DNA of 20,540 bases from OMII01 sp947467385 (GCA_044360075.1 JBIKLA010000036.1:1-20540); one strand, 5' to 3'; counted from the stretch's first letter, positions 8,468 through 17,497 are shown. The notes: a model not told the origin generated them from the sequence alone. Translations and numbers: made by a program.

Positions 8468-8503
8468 TGTCAGCATTTTTTCGCGTTTCTAATGATCGTT
8501 AGG
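8468..8503 (+). promoter_or_regulatory. Weak candidate promoter before the AMIN-domain gene
   Basis: The 169-base gap 8406-8574 holds a -35-like CTGTCA (8468-8473) and a -10-like AATGAT (8492-8497), 18 bases apart, with a T-run between them. The -10 overlaps an imperfect palindrome (CTAATGATCGTTAG, 8490-8503). Match quality is modest. No other structure is evident in the gap. Confidence 0.25.
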
Positions 8504-8574
8504 GAAACACTCAGAAGAGCCACGAGCATCTTAATGGTTGAGTAAAAAGCGTCTTCTCCGAATAGGCTTTGGGT

Positions 8575-9774
8575 ATGAACTGCGCACAATCACTTCGCTC
8601 CCTTCTACGACTCACCGCTACAACGGCGCTCTGGGCAGCAGCGCTCACCGCTCCTCTTGTGGAGGCGCGCGGCGAGCGCCAGCTCTCTGGCCCGACCACC
8701 CTGGGATCGAAGGATAGGGTCTCGGTCATCCTTGATCGCGAAAAGGGCGATGACGGCACATACGTTGTACTTAAGGTCGTCGTGCCCCAGGACGTCAAGA
8801 TCGACGCATTCATGCTTCCATCCCCGCCCCGCATCGTGCTCGACCTCGATGGGGCCAGCATCAAGCGCAGTGAGAGCTACGCGGTTCCGGCAAATGGAGT
8901 GGTGAAGCAAGTCCGCCTCGGGGCCTATCCAAGTAAGCTGCGTGTGGTCGTCGATCTGACGAAGGCGGAGGCTCCCAAGTATGACTGGAAGGCCGGCAAG
9001 CGCCAGGTTATTCTGCGAATGCTTGAGGATGCGGCAGCGCCGCAGCCCCCGTTGCAGCAGGTTGCAAAGGCTAGCGAGCCTCCGAAAGACGCAGCTCCCA
9101 CCGAAAAAGCCGCTGCCGTGCGTGAGCTCCACTCCCTTCCCTCCGAGACAGCGCCGAAGCTTCCCGCAGGTGACGCCAACTCACGTGACCTCCCCGATGC
9201 CACCGAGCCCAAGAGTGCCTCTCTGGGCGAGAGCGAGTCTGCTGACGTAATGCCAGCTCAGGGTGTCGCACAAGCGCCCGCAAAGGTTGAGAGCGTCAAG
9301 ATAGAGAAGGAAGTGCTCGCCCCGCCAACCTCCGAGAAGGAGCAAGTCAAGGATGTCGCTGAGGCTGGCGCAGCCGCAGGAACGCTCGGAGCCGCTGCCG
9401 CATCATCATCGTCCGCTCTCCCAAAGCAGGGCCTCCCAGTAAGCGGCAGCCTCAAGATCGTCGGCTACCGCTTTGAATACACCGAGCCGGGCAAGAAGCC
9501 GGTCCTTAAGATCACGCTCAATTCTGACGGCGCCAAGGCCCAGATCAGCAAGGTCGACGCAACCACCTACAAGATCGTCGTCCCGAAGAGCTCCTTGGCG
9601 AACGAGGATCTCGTCCTGCCGCAGTTTCCTCCTGCCGAGTTTGTTGGCTTCATTATGGTCATGAGTGAGGAGGTCGGAGAGTCGGTGGAGATCACCATCA
9701 GCATCGAAGAGGGAGTTTCTCTCACCACCCTCGTGCACGGCGACGAGATCTGGGTGAGCCCTCCTGGAGCCTAA
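8575..9774 (+). CDS. Secreted protein with two AMIN-like domains
   Basis: 399 residues. A signal peptide is likely: two early arginines, then a hydrophobic core, with cleavage around LVEARG (about 30-32). Residues about 47-150 read as an AMIN domain: DRVSVILDREKGDDGTYVVL, then PSPPRIVLDLDGA, then GVVKQVRLGAYPSKLRVVVD. AMIN domains localise secretins (PilQ) and cell-wall amidases (AmiC) by binding peptidoglycan or septal structures. A long Ala/Pro/Glu/Lys linker (about 151-285) follows. A second beta domain (about 288-399), with LKIVGYRFEYTEPGKKPVLK and TYKIVVP, resembles another AMIN repeat. There is no secretin or amidase domain. ATG 8575 is chosen, with only a weak AGG upstream. It may act with the pilus apparatus or in the cell envelope (inference). 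Confidence 0.75.
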   Translation: MNCAQSLRSLLRLTATTALWAAALTAPLVEARGERQLSGPTTLGSKDRVSVILDREKGDDGTYVVLKVVVPQDVKIDAFMLPSPPRIVLDLDGASIKRSESYAVPANGVVKQVRLGAYPSKLRVVVDLTKAEAPKYDWKAGKRQVILRMLEDAAAPQPPLQQVAKASEPPKDAAPTEKAAAVRELHSLPSETAPKLPAGDANSRDLPDATEPKSASLGESESADVMPAQGVAQAPAKVESVKIEKEVLAPPTSEKEQVKDVAEAGAAAGTLGAAAASSSSALPKQGLPVSGSLKIVGYRFEYTEPGKKPVLKITLNSDGAKAQISKVDATTYKIVVPKSSLANEDLVLPQFPPAEFVGFIMVMSEEVGESVEITISIEEGVSLTTLVHGDEIWVSPPGA

Positions 9775-9792
9775 GCAGCTGCACGAGCTGCT
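9774..9792. terminator. Hairpin between convergent genes
   Basis: A perfect 7-base inverted repeat (AGCAGCT, loop GCACG, AGCTGCT) begins on the last base of the stop codon of the AMIN-domain gene and lies 51 bases beyond the spoVR stop. Its place between converging genes fits a bidirectional terminator, but no T-run follows on either strand. Confidence 0.35.
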
Positions 9793-9842
9793 CCGCGCGC
9801 GACACTTTCATCCGGTGTTCCTTGTCGGCCTGGTTCTACGGC

Positions 9843-11300
9843 TTACAGGCGCTCAATCTTGAGCGAGTCGCCGTTAAGCTTAAGTAGCGAGCCCTTACCA
9901 TTTATTGAGGTCTCAAGGACGACATCGCGCTCCCACAGCTTCGACACGTGCTTAAGGGTATGCTCTGCGTACTCAAGCTGCAGGTCGCGGCCGTCGTGAT
10001 AATGCTTCAAATACAGCGTCCTGTTCTTTCCGAAATCTGCATCTTCAACCTTGATGCACGGTATCGAGCCACTACCGACGTTTTTGATCAGGGTCTCGCG
10101 CACGTCCTTCCAGCTCTCCTCGTTAGGAACCTTGGTCACTACGCGCTCCTTACCCCGCCGCTCATGCTGGAAGAGGTTGAGCTCCTCCATCAGCTCCTTG
10201 GTAAGAAACCTGCGGAGGAACGACTGGTCACGGTCGCTCTCGCGAACCTCAAAGATCTTCTTGCGGCCCGGAGTGTCTTTTTCGTCCTGCGATTCGCGCT
10301 TGACTGGCTGGTCCTCCTCGTCCCACTCCCGGCCCGTGTCGCCCTCGTTCCAGCGCCGCTCGATGTCATGCCACATCACGAACCCGAGGTGGTACGGATT
10401 AAGCCCGCCTGGGTGCGGCCGAAGAACCTGGTTGTGGCGCACAAGGAACTCAAGGTGCATGCCCTGCGGCAGCCTAAGCTCGTTGAGGATTTTGTGGTGC
10501 CAGTAGCTAGCCCACCCCTCGTTCATGATTTTGGTCTCCATCTGGGGCATGAAGTACCGCGTCTGGCTGTCGACGATGTGTAAGATGTCCCGCTTCCACT
10601 CCGGCAGGTAGGGGTTGTACTGGGCGATGAACTGAAGTAGGTCCTCCTGCGGCTCCACTGGAGTCTTTGAGAGGTCTGGCGACGCATACTCCTGGGGCGG
10701 ATGGATCTCACGCCACGGATCAGGCTGGGTTTGGGCCCGCTCCCATGACCTCAGACGCGCCTCGCCTTCGGAGAGCTGCGCAATAGCGAGGTTCTTCGAG
10801 CGCTGGTAGCAAATCGCATGCGCGTGGTCTATCGCCGTCTCGACGGCGTCGATGCCGATGGAGGGATCCTCCATGTAGCTGCCAATGCGGCTAGCCTGGT
10901 TTTTGAACATCTCAAGCACGTGCTTTGCATCCGTGCCGGAGGTAAATGTGAAGTTATTCGCAAAAAAATCGTTGTGGCCATACACATGCGCAATCGTGAG
11001 CACCTGCAGCAGCAAAGTGTTGTCGCGCATGAGGTACGCAAGGCATGGGCTTGAGTTGATCACCATCTCGTACGGCAGCCCCGCGGCCCCGTAGTCATAC
11101 ATCGTCTTCTGCCGCTCGTACGCCTTTCCGTACGACCAGTGCGAGTAGTGCGACGGCATTCCGGTGTAGGCCATATAGCCTAGCATCTCGTTATGGTCGC
11201 AGATCTCAAACTCCTGGGTGTAGCACTTGAGGCCGTAGCGATCCACGAGCTCCTTGATCTTCTCGTCCCACTCCGCAAGCTCTTCAATATTGAATGACAT
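9843..11300 (-). CDS. spoVR: SpoVR family protein
   Basis: 485 residues, close to the E. coli YcgB/SpoVR length. Family signatures visible: an N-terminal YGLKCYTQEFEICDHNEML, PSHYSHWSYGKAYE, INSSPCLAYLM, the His-rich HVYGHNDFFANN (105-116), and NEGWASYWHH (260-269). The conserved His/Glu residues look metalloprotein-like, but no biochemical activity is settled. In Bacillus it is needed for the spore cortex; in non-sporeformers it sits with prkA and yeaH in a starvation/stress operon. The start ATG 11300 has AGGAG whose bases overlap the yeaH stop (6 bases between genes), so it is the last gene of the operon and translationally coupled. Confidence 0.96.
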   Translation of the reverse strand: MSFNIEELAEWDEKIKELVDRYGLKCYTQEFEICDHNEMLGYMAYTGMPSHYSHWSYGKAYERQKTMYDYGAAGLPYEMVINSSPCLAYLMRDNTLLLQVLTIAHVYGHNDFFANNFTFTSGTDAKHVLEMFKNQASRIGSYMEDPSIGIDAVETAIDHAHAICYQRSKNLAIAQLSEGEARLRSWERAQTQPDPWREIHPPQEYASPDLSKTPVEPQEDLLQFIAQYNPYLPEWKRDILHIVDSQTRYFMPQMETKIMNEGWASYWHHKILNELRLPQGMHLEFLVRHNQVLRPHPGGLNPYHLGFVMWHDIERRWNEGDTGREWDEEDQPVKRESQDEKDTPGRKKIFEVRESDRDQSFLRRFLTKELMEELNLFQHERRGKERVVTKVPNEESWKDVRETLIKNVGSGSIPCIKVEDADFGKNRTLYLKHYHDGRDLQLEYAEHTLKHVSKLWERDVVLETSINGKGSLLKLNGDSLKIERL

Positions 11301-11306
11301 ACGCTC

Positions 11307-12551
11307 CTACGGTGCTGCAGCCGCTGCGCCCTCGCTCCCCTGCGGGCCAAACACCTTCCCGTGGGCCGAGACGCCGCTCGCCTTGTCTTTCATGAGAAAG
11401 CTTCGGAAGCCCTCCCACAGGTCCTCCTTCTTCTCGATCGTGATCATGTGAAAGTTCGGCGCCTTGATGGCGCTGAATACCTCAAGCATGCTGCCGCTGT
11501 AGTAGGCGCTCCCGGAGGGCTTAATCTCGCCGTACCCAAAGAGATTGCACACCTTGCACAGCTCCTCTGCTGCTTGCAGCGCACGCTCGTTGTCGGAGTA
11601 GAAGTTGTCACCGTCCGAACAGTGAAACGCGTACACGTTCCAGAGCGATGGATGGTAGCGATCCTCGATGATGTCGAGCGCCTTGCGGTATCCCGAAGAG
11701 ATGTACGTTCCGCCCGACTCCACCTTGTGGAAGAAGTCGGCCTCCGTAACCTCCTTCGCCTCGGTGTGGTGGGCAATGAAGACGACCTCGACGTTCGTGT
11801 ACTTCTGGCGCACGAACTGAAAGAGGAGAAAGTAGAAGCTCCGCGCTAGGTACTTCTTAACCGTGCCCATCGACCCCGAAGTGTCCATGATGCAGAACAC
11901 GACGGCGTTCGACGCCTCCCTAGTCGTCGGCGCGATGTGGTAGTAGCTCATGTCGTCTTTGTGGAACGGGAAGCGCAGGTCGTCATCGTCAAGGTCGATG
12001 TCTCGGCTGCCCTGCACCGCAAGCTTGCGGCGAATGCGGTTCTTGGCCGTCGCCTTCTTGTCGAGCCGCGGCCGAATACCGGACTTGCGGTGCCCCTTGC
12101 GCTTGCGGGCATCGTCCGACATAACCTCGCGGATCGCCTTTCGCTCAAGCTCGGGCAGCTCAAGGTCATCGAACATGATGGCGATGAGCTCCTCAAGCGT
12201 GATGTCGGTCTCAAATGCGTCGACTCCTGGCTGGTTTCCTCCCTGCCCTTGCCCCTGGCCCTGCCCATCCTGGCCGCCCTGCTCGACGACATCGCCGGGC
12301 TTCTGGTTTCCGTCACCCTGAGCCACCCCGGCCGAGTTATCGCCGTAGATGAAGCGGTACTCCTTCACTGAGCGAATCGGAACCTTGATGATCTTGTCGC
12401 GGTCCCTTCCGATAATCGACTCCTCGGCAAGAATGTCGCCGATATTGTCGCGGATCGAGTCCTTAATCTTCTGGCGGTGGCGGTGCCTATCCCGAGCGCT
12501 GCGGTCTGACCGCTGCGATGTTGGGGTATAAGGCCGAAATATGGTCGACAT
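11307..12551 (-). CDS. yeaH: YeaH/YhbH family von Willebrand A-domain protein
   Basis: 414 residues, DUF444 family. A basic N-terminus (DRHRHRQKIKDSIRDNIGDI) is followed by IIGRDRDKIIKVPIRSVKEY, a Gly/Gln-rich low-complexity linker (about 88-108), and then DDLELPELERKAIRE. A C-terminal vWA-like domain carries the MIDAS start DTSGSMG (223-229) and the family motif GGTYISSGYRKALDII. In E. coli YeaH works with the kinase YeaG in adaptation to nitrogen starvation; in Bacillus YhbH is a sporulation protein. The Shine-Dalgarno GAAGGAGG lies about ten bases before ATG 12551, 28 bases after the prkA stop. The Ala-rich C-terminal tail (GAAAAAP) is unremarkable. Confidence 0.94.
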   Translation of the reverse strand: MSTIFRPYTPTSQRSDRSARDRHRHRQKIKDSIRDNIGDILAEESIIGRDRDKIIKVPIRSVKEYRFIYGDNSAGVAQGDGNQKPGDVVEQGGQDGQGQGQGQGGNQPGVDAFETDITLEELIAIMFDDLELPELERKAIREVMSDDARKRKGHRKSGIRPRLDKKATAKNRIRRKLAVQGSRDIDLDDDDLRFPFHKDDMSYYHIAPTTREASNAVVFCIMDTSGSMGTVKKYLARSFYFLLFQFVRQKYTNVEVVFIAHHTEAKEVTEADFFHKVESGGTYISSGYRKALDIIEDRYHPSLWNVYAFHCSDGDNFYSDNERALQAAEELCKVCNLFGYGEIKPSGSAYYSGSMLEVFSAIKAPNFHMITIEKKEDLWEGFRSFLMKDKASGVSAHGKVFGPQGSEGAAAAAP

Positions 12552-12579
12552 CAGCTATGCGCCTCCTTCGCGCACAACC

Positions 12580-14520
12580 CTAGTCCTTCCAGAGGTTGTT
12601 GGCAGCGTACTTGAGGATGATATCGACACAGCTAGCCGGATACCCGTTCCTTATAAGCTGCTCAACCATTCGGTTGTACTTTTTGTACTGGTCGTCGTCG
12701 CGCGTGCGCGCCTTCGTGATGATGCGCGAGACGTCCCTGACGCTCGCCATCAGCTTCTTCTCTATGGCCTCCTTGAGCGGCTCATAGCTCTCGTAGCTCA
12801 CCTTCTCGCCACGGCGGCCTGCTGACCACAGGTACGCGATGACCTCCTGGCGGAAGCCGTCGCACGCCGTCCCGATGATCGCAATCTGCTCCTCAATCGA
12901 CTTCATAAAGCCCTCATCGGGCTCCATCGTCTCGCCGGTGCTGCGGTCCTTAAACTTCTTCTTGGTCACGTACGACTCTGCGTGGTCGAGGTAGTTTTGA
13001 AAGAGCGACTCTGCCTGCTCCTGGTACGAGTAGACGAACGCCTTCGTAATCTCCTTCTCAAGCACCTCAAGGTACTCCTTGTGGAGCGTGTCCTGGAGGA
13101 ACTCTAGGTAGCGCTTCTTGACGTCGTCAGCGAAATCCGACTCCTTCACCATGTGCACGAGCGACTCGCGCACCGAGATGGGGTGGATAGCGTTCTGCTC
13201 GATGTTGTCTGAGAGAGCGTTGTCGAGCGCCTTCATGATGAAGCGTGTCGAGATGCCGTTCATGCCCTCGCTCTTCGCCTCTTCCCGCAGCTCAACAACG
13301 TCAATCTTCTTCGTCTTGCCCTTCTCAACGACCTCCTCGCCGTTGTAGAGCTTGAGTTTCGTCATAAGGTCGCATTTGTTGGTCGGCTCAAGGCGCGACA
13401 ATATGGCGAACATCGACGCAATCTCGATCGTATGCGGGGCGATGTCAGCCGTGAACTGCGACTGGCGGATGATCTTCTTGTAGATCTTGACCTCTTCCGA
13501 GAGCCGCAGGTTGTAGGGCACCTTGACGGTTACTATACGGTCGAGAATGGCCTCGTTCGTATGGTCGCTCTTGAACTTCTTCCACTCGGCCTCGTTGGAG
13601 TGGGCGACGATGCAGGTGTCGACGTAGATCATGCCGTGGCGCCCGGGCGCCGGAATCGACTTCTCCTGCGTCGCGGTGATCATCGCATGGAGGTACTCGG
13701 TCTCGTTCTTGAAAACCTCGATAAACTCCACCATGCCGCGGTTTCCGACGTTGAGCGCACCGGAGAGATCGAGCACTCGCGGGTCACCCTCAGAGTAGAG
13801 GTCGAGCTTGGAGATGTCTTCGCCTCCGATCAGTACGCTTGTGTCCTGGTTGTTGGGGTCAACCGGCGGAACCACGCCGATGCCGCGCTTGGCGCGGATG
13901 CTGAGGTCATATGTGCGGATCGGGAAGTCTTCCCACTTGCCCTGGTACTCCTCCTTGAGGCGGTAGCGGCACACGGGGCACAGGTCGCCTTCGATCTCGA
14001 TGCCGAGCATCTTGGAAAACTCCTTGCGCAGGTGGCGCGGGACGAGGTGCAGGGGCTCCTCGAACATCGGGCAGTTATCGATAGAGTATACTGGGGGAAG
14101 CTGCTCAAGGCCCTTCTTGAGGCGCTCGACGAGCGAGCTCTTGCCGGAACCGACAGGGCCGACGAGGTATAGCACCTGGCGGCTCTCCTCGCCCTTGAGC
14201 GAAGCGGAGTGGAAGTAGCGCACGATCTGGTTAATCGTCTTCTCCATGCCGAAGAACTCATCGCAGAAGAAGTTGTAGACCTTAAGCTTCTCGCCCTTAA
14301 AGATGCGCTTCATGCTCGGGTCTTGCTCGAGGTCAACCTCGACGACACCGCGGTCCATAAGCATGTCAAAAAGCCGCTTGTGGGCGAGCTTGTGGAAGCC
14401 CGGTGTCTCTCGCACCTGCTCAAGATACTCAAGCATGGTTCCTTTCCACGAGGTCTTCTTGCGAGTCTCGCGGTCTTCGGTGATTAGCTTCTGGAAATCG
14501 TTATTGCCCTCGTTGCTCAT
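12580..14520 (-). CDS. prkA: PrkA/YeaG serine protein kinase
   Basis: 646 residues, the standard PrkA length. An N-terminal AAA+ domain carries Walker A GPVGSGKS (121-128), the SIDNCPMFEEPLHLVP segment, and a CPVCRYR pair that may bind metal. The family motif IYVDTCIVAHSNEAEW follows in the middle, and the C-terminal PrkA kinase-like domain contains GISTRFIMKALDNAL and MEPDEGFMKSIEEQI. The family phosphorylates proteins on serine; in E. coli YeaG is induced in stationary phase and nitrogen starvation. It is the first gene of prkA-yeaH-spoVR. ATG 14520 has a strong purine-rich GAGGAGGAG just upstream. No sigma-54 or other promoter could be read with confidence in the 100 bases before it. Confidence 0.96.
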   Translation of the reverse strand: MSNEGNNDFQKLITEDRETRKKTSWKGTMLEYLEQVRETPGFHKLAHKRLFDMLMDRGVVEVDLEQDPSMKRIFKGEKLKVYNFFCDEFFGMEKTINQIVRYFHSASLKGEESRQVLYLVGPVGSGKSSLVERLKKGLEQLPPVYSIDNCPMFEEPLHLVPRHLRKEFSKMLGIEIEGDLCPVCRYRLKEEYQGKWEDFPIRTYDLSIRAKRGIGVVPPVDPNNQDTSVLIGGEDISKLDLYSEGDPRVLDLSGALNVGNRGMVEFIEVFKNETEYLHAMITATQEKSIPAPGRHGMIYVDTCIVAHSNEAEWKKFKSDHTNEAILDRIVTVKVPYNLRLSEEVKIYKKIIRQSQFTADIAPHTIEIASMFAILSRLEPTNKCDLMTKLKLYNGEEVVEKGKTKKIDVVELREEAKSEGMNGISTRFIMKALDNALSDNIEQNAIHPISVRESLVHMVKESDFADDVKKRYLEFLQDTLHKEYLEVLEKEITKAFVYSYQEQAESLFQNYLDHAESYVTKKKFKDRSTGETMEPDEGFMKSIEEQIAIIGTACDGFRQEVIAYLWSAGRRGEKVSYESYEPLKEAIEKKLMASVRDVSRIITKARTRDDDQYKKYNRMVEQLIRNGYPASCVDIILKYAANNLWKD

Positions 14521-14823
14521 GAACCTTCTCCTCCTCTAGCGCGTCTTAGGAGAGTAGCCCGTAAGCACGCCCCGACGCTTTTTCACAGACCACGTTCCGC
14601 TTCCGGAGACCAACAACCGTTCGGCTCTCATGGATACCGAGGCACACCTTCACTGCTACAACGCGAGGGTGTCCTCGTTGCTAACTGCTTGCTGCCCCGT
14701 TTCCTGGGCTGCGCCGTCAACCAAGAGATGCCTATATCTCCAGAGTACGCGATGGCTCGGCGCTTCCACAACGAGAAACACCCGCCACATCGAGACCTTT
14801 GGCTCCGCTAGTCTTCTAGTCTG

Positions 14824-14881
14824 ATGCCGTAGCTCCCGATTAAGTTCGCCTAAAGAGTTAATTCGGCATGTTAATTTTTTG
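14824..14881 (+). terminator. Candidate terminator or 3' end of a small RNA
   Basis: On the plus strand ATGCCG (14824-14829) pairs with CGGCAT (14864-14869), enclosing a second pairing ATTAA/TTAAT (14839-14843 with 14858-14862). The pairing is followed by TTAATTTTTTG (14871-14881). No plus-strand gene ends upstream, so the unit could end an unannotated small transcript from 14540-14820. The stem is interrupted and partly AT-rich, so this is tentative. Confidence 0.35.
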
Positions 14882-15168
14882 TCTTTACGAAAAGTTCCTG
14901 CTGGCTTGCGAGAATGTCGCAATTTGCCGCATCGAACCTGCTGCGGCATCGCGCTCCGACAATTGAAAATCGAGGAATACAATAGTCTTAGGGAGGAGTT
15001 GGCCCCTCAGCCTTTCCCGCGGCTTGAGATTCAATCGCTCGTGGGACGCCGTTCGATTGCGCATCACGAGGCGCGAGCCCACTCACTGCTGCCGATGCCT
15101 CTTTGGTCATCAGTGGCGCACGCTAAACGATGGTCGTGCTTGCGGCCTGTCGGTTAGTCAGCAAGAGC

Positions 15169-15219
15169 AAAATTTTTAGTTAATTATTGAGGTTAGCACG
15201 CCTGCAGTATAGACTCCCG
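15169..15219 (+). promoter_or_regulatory. AT-rich upstream region of purL
   Basis: An AT-rich block (AAAATTTTTAGTTAATTATT, from about 15169) leads to TATTGA/TTGAGG and, 15-17 bases on, a -10-like TATAGA around 15208-15213. It lies about 30 bases before the purL start. Neither hexamer is close to consensus; the AT-rich run could act as an UP element. No purine riboswitch or PurR-type palindrome was recognised. Confidence 0.35.
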
Positions 15220-15245
15220 CCGACTCCAACTTGAGAGGAATCGGC

Positions 15246-17489
15246 ATGACCACGACCCCGGCCTGGAAGAGAGTTGCAACAGAAGCTGATGCAAAGGAGC
15301 ACGGGCTCAGGCAAAGCGAGTTTGAGGCGGTTACTAAGGCCCTTGGACGGCCCATCAACATGGTCGAGCTCGGCATCTGCTCGGCACTTTTTTCGGAACA
15401 CTGTTCATACAAGAGCACGAAGGTTCACCTGCGAGGGCTACCGACTAAGGGGCCGCGCGTCATCATCGGCCCAGGCGAAAACGCCTGTGTCGTAGACATC
15501 GGCGACAACGAGGCTGTGGTATTCAAGGTTGAGAGCCACAACCATCCATCGTTCATTGAGCCGTTTCAGGGAGCGGCGACCGGCGTGGGCGGCATCCTGC
15601 GCGACGTCTTTACGATGGGAGCGCGCCCGGTGGCGCTGCTTAACTCGCTGCGCTTCGGTGACCCGTCCCTGCCGAAGAGCCGCTATCTGCTGCGACGTGC
15701 GGTGAACGGCATCGGCTTCTACGGCAACTGCATGGGGATCCCGACCATCGGCGGGGAGCTTTCATTTCACTCATCCTTCAACGGCAACTGCCTCGTCAAT
15801 GCGTTCGCGCTCGGTGTTGTGCGCCAGGATGAGGTGTTTCTCGGCACGGCCGCGGGTGTGGGCAACGTGGTGCTGTACGTCGGCTCAAAGACCGGTAGGG
15901 ACGGCATCCACGGCGCGAGCATGTCTTCGGAGGAGTTCGGAGACGACTCGGACGCGAAACGGCCAACCGTCCAGGTAGGCGACCCTTTTCAGGAGAAGCT
16001 GCTGCTTGAGGCGTGCCTTGAGGCCTTTAAGAGCGGTTGCGTCGTTGGCGTGCAGGACATGGGAGCTGCAGGCCTCACGAGCTCCTCCTTTGAGATGGCT
16101 GACCGCGGCGGCAATGGCGTGCGGATGCACCTTGACCGTGTGCCGCAGCGCGAGGCGGGCATGAACCCGTACGAGATCATGCTCTCTGAGTCGCAGGAGC
16201 GGATGCTCTTCATCGTTAAGGCCGGGCAGGAAGCGAAGCTCATAGAGATCTTTAAGCGCTGGGAGCTCGATGCGGTGGCGATCGGCGAGGTAATCGCCGG
16301 CGGCAACGTGGAGCTCTTCTGGCACGGCGAGCTTGTGTCATCGATCCCGGCGCACCTCCTCACGAGCGCGGTGCCCGAGTACAACTGGCCAACGACCGCG
16401 CCGTCCGATTCGGCGCTGCGGGCACCCATATCAGGCAGGGAGATCCCCGCCCCGGAGGATCTATCGCACGCGTGGCTTAGCCTGCTTGGCCACCCCAATA
16501 CGTGCTCGCGCCACGCGGTGTACAACCAGTACGATTCAACCGTTCGCGGTGACACGGTTGTCCATCCAGGAAGCGATGCCGGAGTTGTGCGCCTTAAGTC
16601 ATCTCGCGGCTGTGAGAAGGGCATCGCGATCTCGCTCGACTGCAACTCTCGATTCTGCGCGATCGACGCCCACCAGGGCGCTGCGCTGTCGCTGGCCGAG
16701 TCGTGCCGCAACATCGCAGCTACCGGCGCCAGCCCGCTTGGAATATCGGACTGCCTCAACATGCCCAGCCCTGAGAATCCGGAGACGATGTGGCAGATTG
16801 CAGGCAGCATCAAGGGGCTGGGGGAGGCCGCCCGCGCGTTTGACATTCCGGTGGTGAGCGGCAACGTGAGCCTCTACAACCAGACTCATGGCCAGGGGAT
16901 TCAGCCGACGCCTCTTTTGGCGCTCGTTGGGCTGCTCGATGACGCCTCAAAAGCAGTGCCGTCACACTTTCGCCGTCCGGGCGACGTAGTGCTCTTGATC
17001 GGCGAGACGCATGAGGCCGATATCGGCGGAAGCGCTTACCTGGCGGCCCTGCACGGCATCGAGCGTGGCGCGCTCCCAAAGCTCGACTTCGTTCTTGAGC
17101 GAAAGACGTGCGAACTCATTCGCTCTCTCGCCGACAAGCGGCTACTGGTGTCGTGCCACGACCTCTCTGAAGGGGGCCTTGGTGTGGCTTTCGCTGAGTG
17201 CTGCTTCCGTGACTATGAGGCGCCTCTGGGGGCATCGCTCACGTTGGCCCGAAAAAACACGAGGCCCGATTTTGCGCTCTTCTCTGAAAGCGGTGCGCGC
17301 TTCCTGGTGAGCGTAACGGCCCAGGATGCGGCTGCGGTAAAGGCAGCTGTGCAGGCTGCGGGGCTTATTGTCTCTGGCGAGGGCAGCGTCGGAGGCGAGG
17401 CGATTACAGTTGAGGGAGTGGCCTCGATACCGACGGCGGCAGGCTTCAAAGCCTGGTTTGGCGGGCTCGATGGGATCTTTGAGGCATAG
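15246..17489 (+). CDS. purL: Phosphoribosylformylglycinamidine synthase, small-type PurL subunit
   Basis: 747 residues, the size of the Bacillus-type small PurL, which needs separate PurQ (glutaminase) and PurS; neither is in the window. It makes FGAM from FGAR, ATP and glutamine-derived ammonia (step 4 of purine synthesis). Signatures: FSEHCSYKS (49-57), the ATP/FGAR-binding SHNHPSFIEPFQGAATGVGG (97-116), GNCMGIPTIGGE, the central VQDMGAAGLTSSSFEMADRG, and the second AIRS-like half with ALSLAESCRNIAATGASP and SCHDLSEGGLGVAFAEC. ATG 15246 has AGAGGA seven bases upstream; the frame opens at TTG 15231, but that would include the Shine-Dalgarno. purF follows directly. Confidence 0.97.
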   Translation: MTTTPAWKRVATEADAKEHGLRQSEFEAVTKALGRPINMVELGICSALFSEHCSYKSTKVHLRGLPTKGPRVIIGPGENACVVDIGDNEAVVFKVESHNHPSFIEPFQGAATGVGGILRDVFTMGARPVALLNSLRFGDPSLPKSRYLLRRAVNGIGFYGNCMGIPTIGGELSFHSSFNGNCLVNAFALGVVRQDEVFLGTAAGVGNVVLYVGSKTGRDGIHGASMSSEEFGDDSDAKRPTVQVGDPFQEKLLLEACLEAFKSGCVVGVQDMGAAGLTSSSFEMADRGGNGVRMHLDRVPQREAGMNPYEIMLSESQERMLFIVKAGQEAKLIEIFKRWELDAVAIGEVIAGGNVELFWHGELVSSIPAHLLTSAVPEYNWPTTAPSDSALRAPISGREIPAPEDLSHAWLSLLGHPNTCSRHAVYNQYDSTVRGDTVVHPGSDAGVVRLKSSRGCEKGIAISLDCNSRFCAIDAHQGAALSLAESCRNIAATGASPLGISDCLNMPSPENPETMWQIAGSIKGLGEAARAFDIPVVSGNVSLYNQTHGQGIQPTPLLALVGLLDDASKAVPSHFRRPGDVVLLIGETHEADIGGSAYLAALHGIERGALPKLDFVLERKTCELIRSLADKRLLVSCHDLSEGGLGVAFAECCFRDYEAPLGASLTLARKNTRPDFALFSESGARFLVSVTAQDAAAVKAAVQAAGLIVSGEGSVGGEAITVEGVASIPTAAGFKAWFGGLDGIFEA

Positions 17490-17497
17490 GAGGCAGG

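Larger units (their letters stand above)
14540..15230. other. Long intergenic stretch between divergent prkA and purL
   Basis: About 700 bases without a convincing gene. Short open frames here (for example minus 14656-14982 and plus 14879-15157) lack Shine-Dalgarno sites, family resemblance and the codon bias of the neighbours. Base composition is more even than in the flanking genes. Contents I can see: a short CGAGG-GTGT-CCTCG hairpin at 14664-14677, a hairpin plus T-run at 14824-14880, and an AT-rich block at about 15169-15190 just before purL. It must carry the prkA promoter on the minus strand and the purL promoter on the plus strand. Confidence 0.6.

Noticed and set aside
13432..14172. 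A 246-residue plus-strand open frame antisense to prkA
   Set aside because: It lies wholly within the clearly homologous prkA gene and has no recognisable motif; GC-rich third positions keep the opposite strand open.
14656..15157. Two small open frames (minus 14656-14982, plus 14879-15157) in the prkA-purL gap
   Set aside because: They overlap one another, lack Shine-Dalgarno sites and show low-complexity, frame-shadow composition rather than protein-like sequence.
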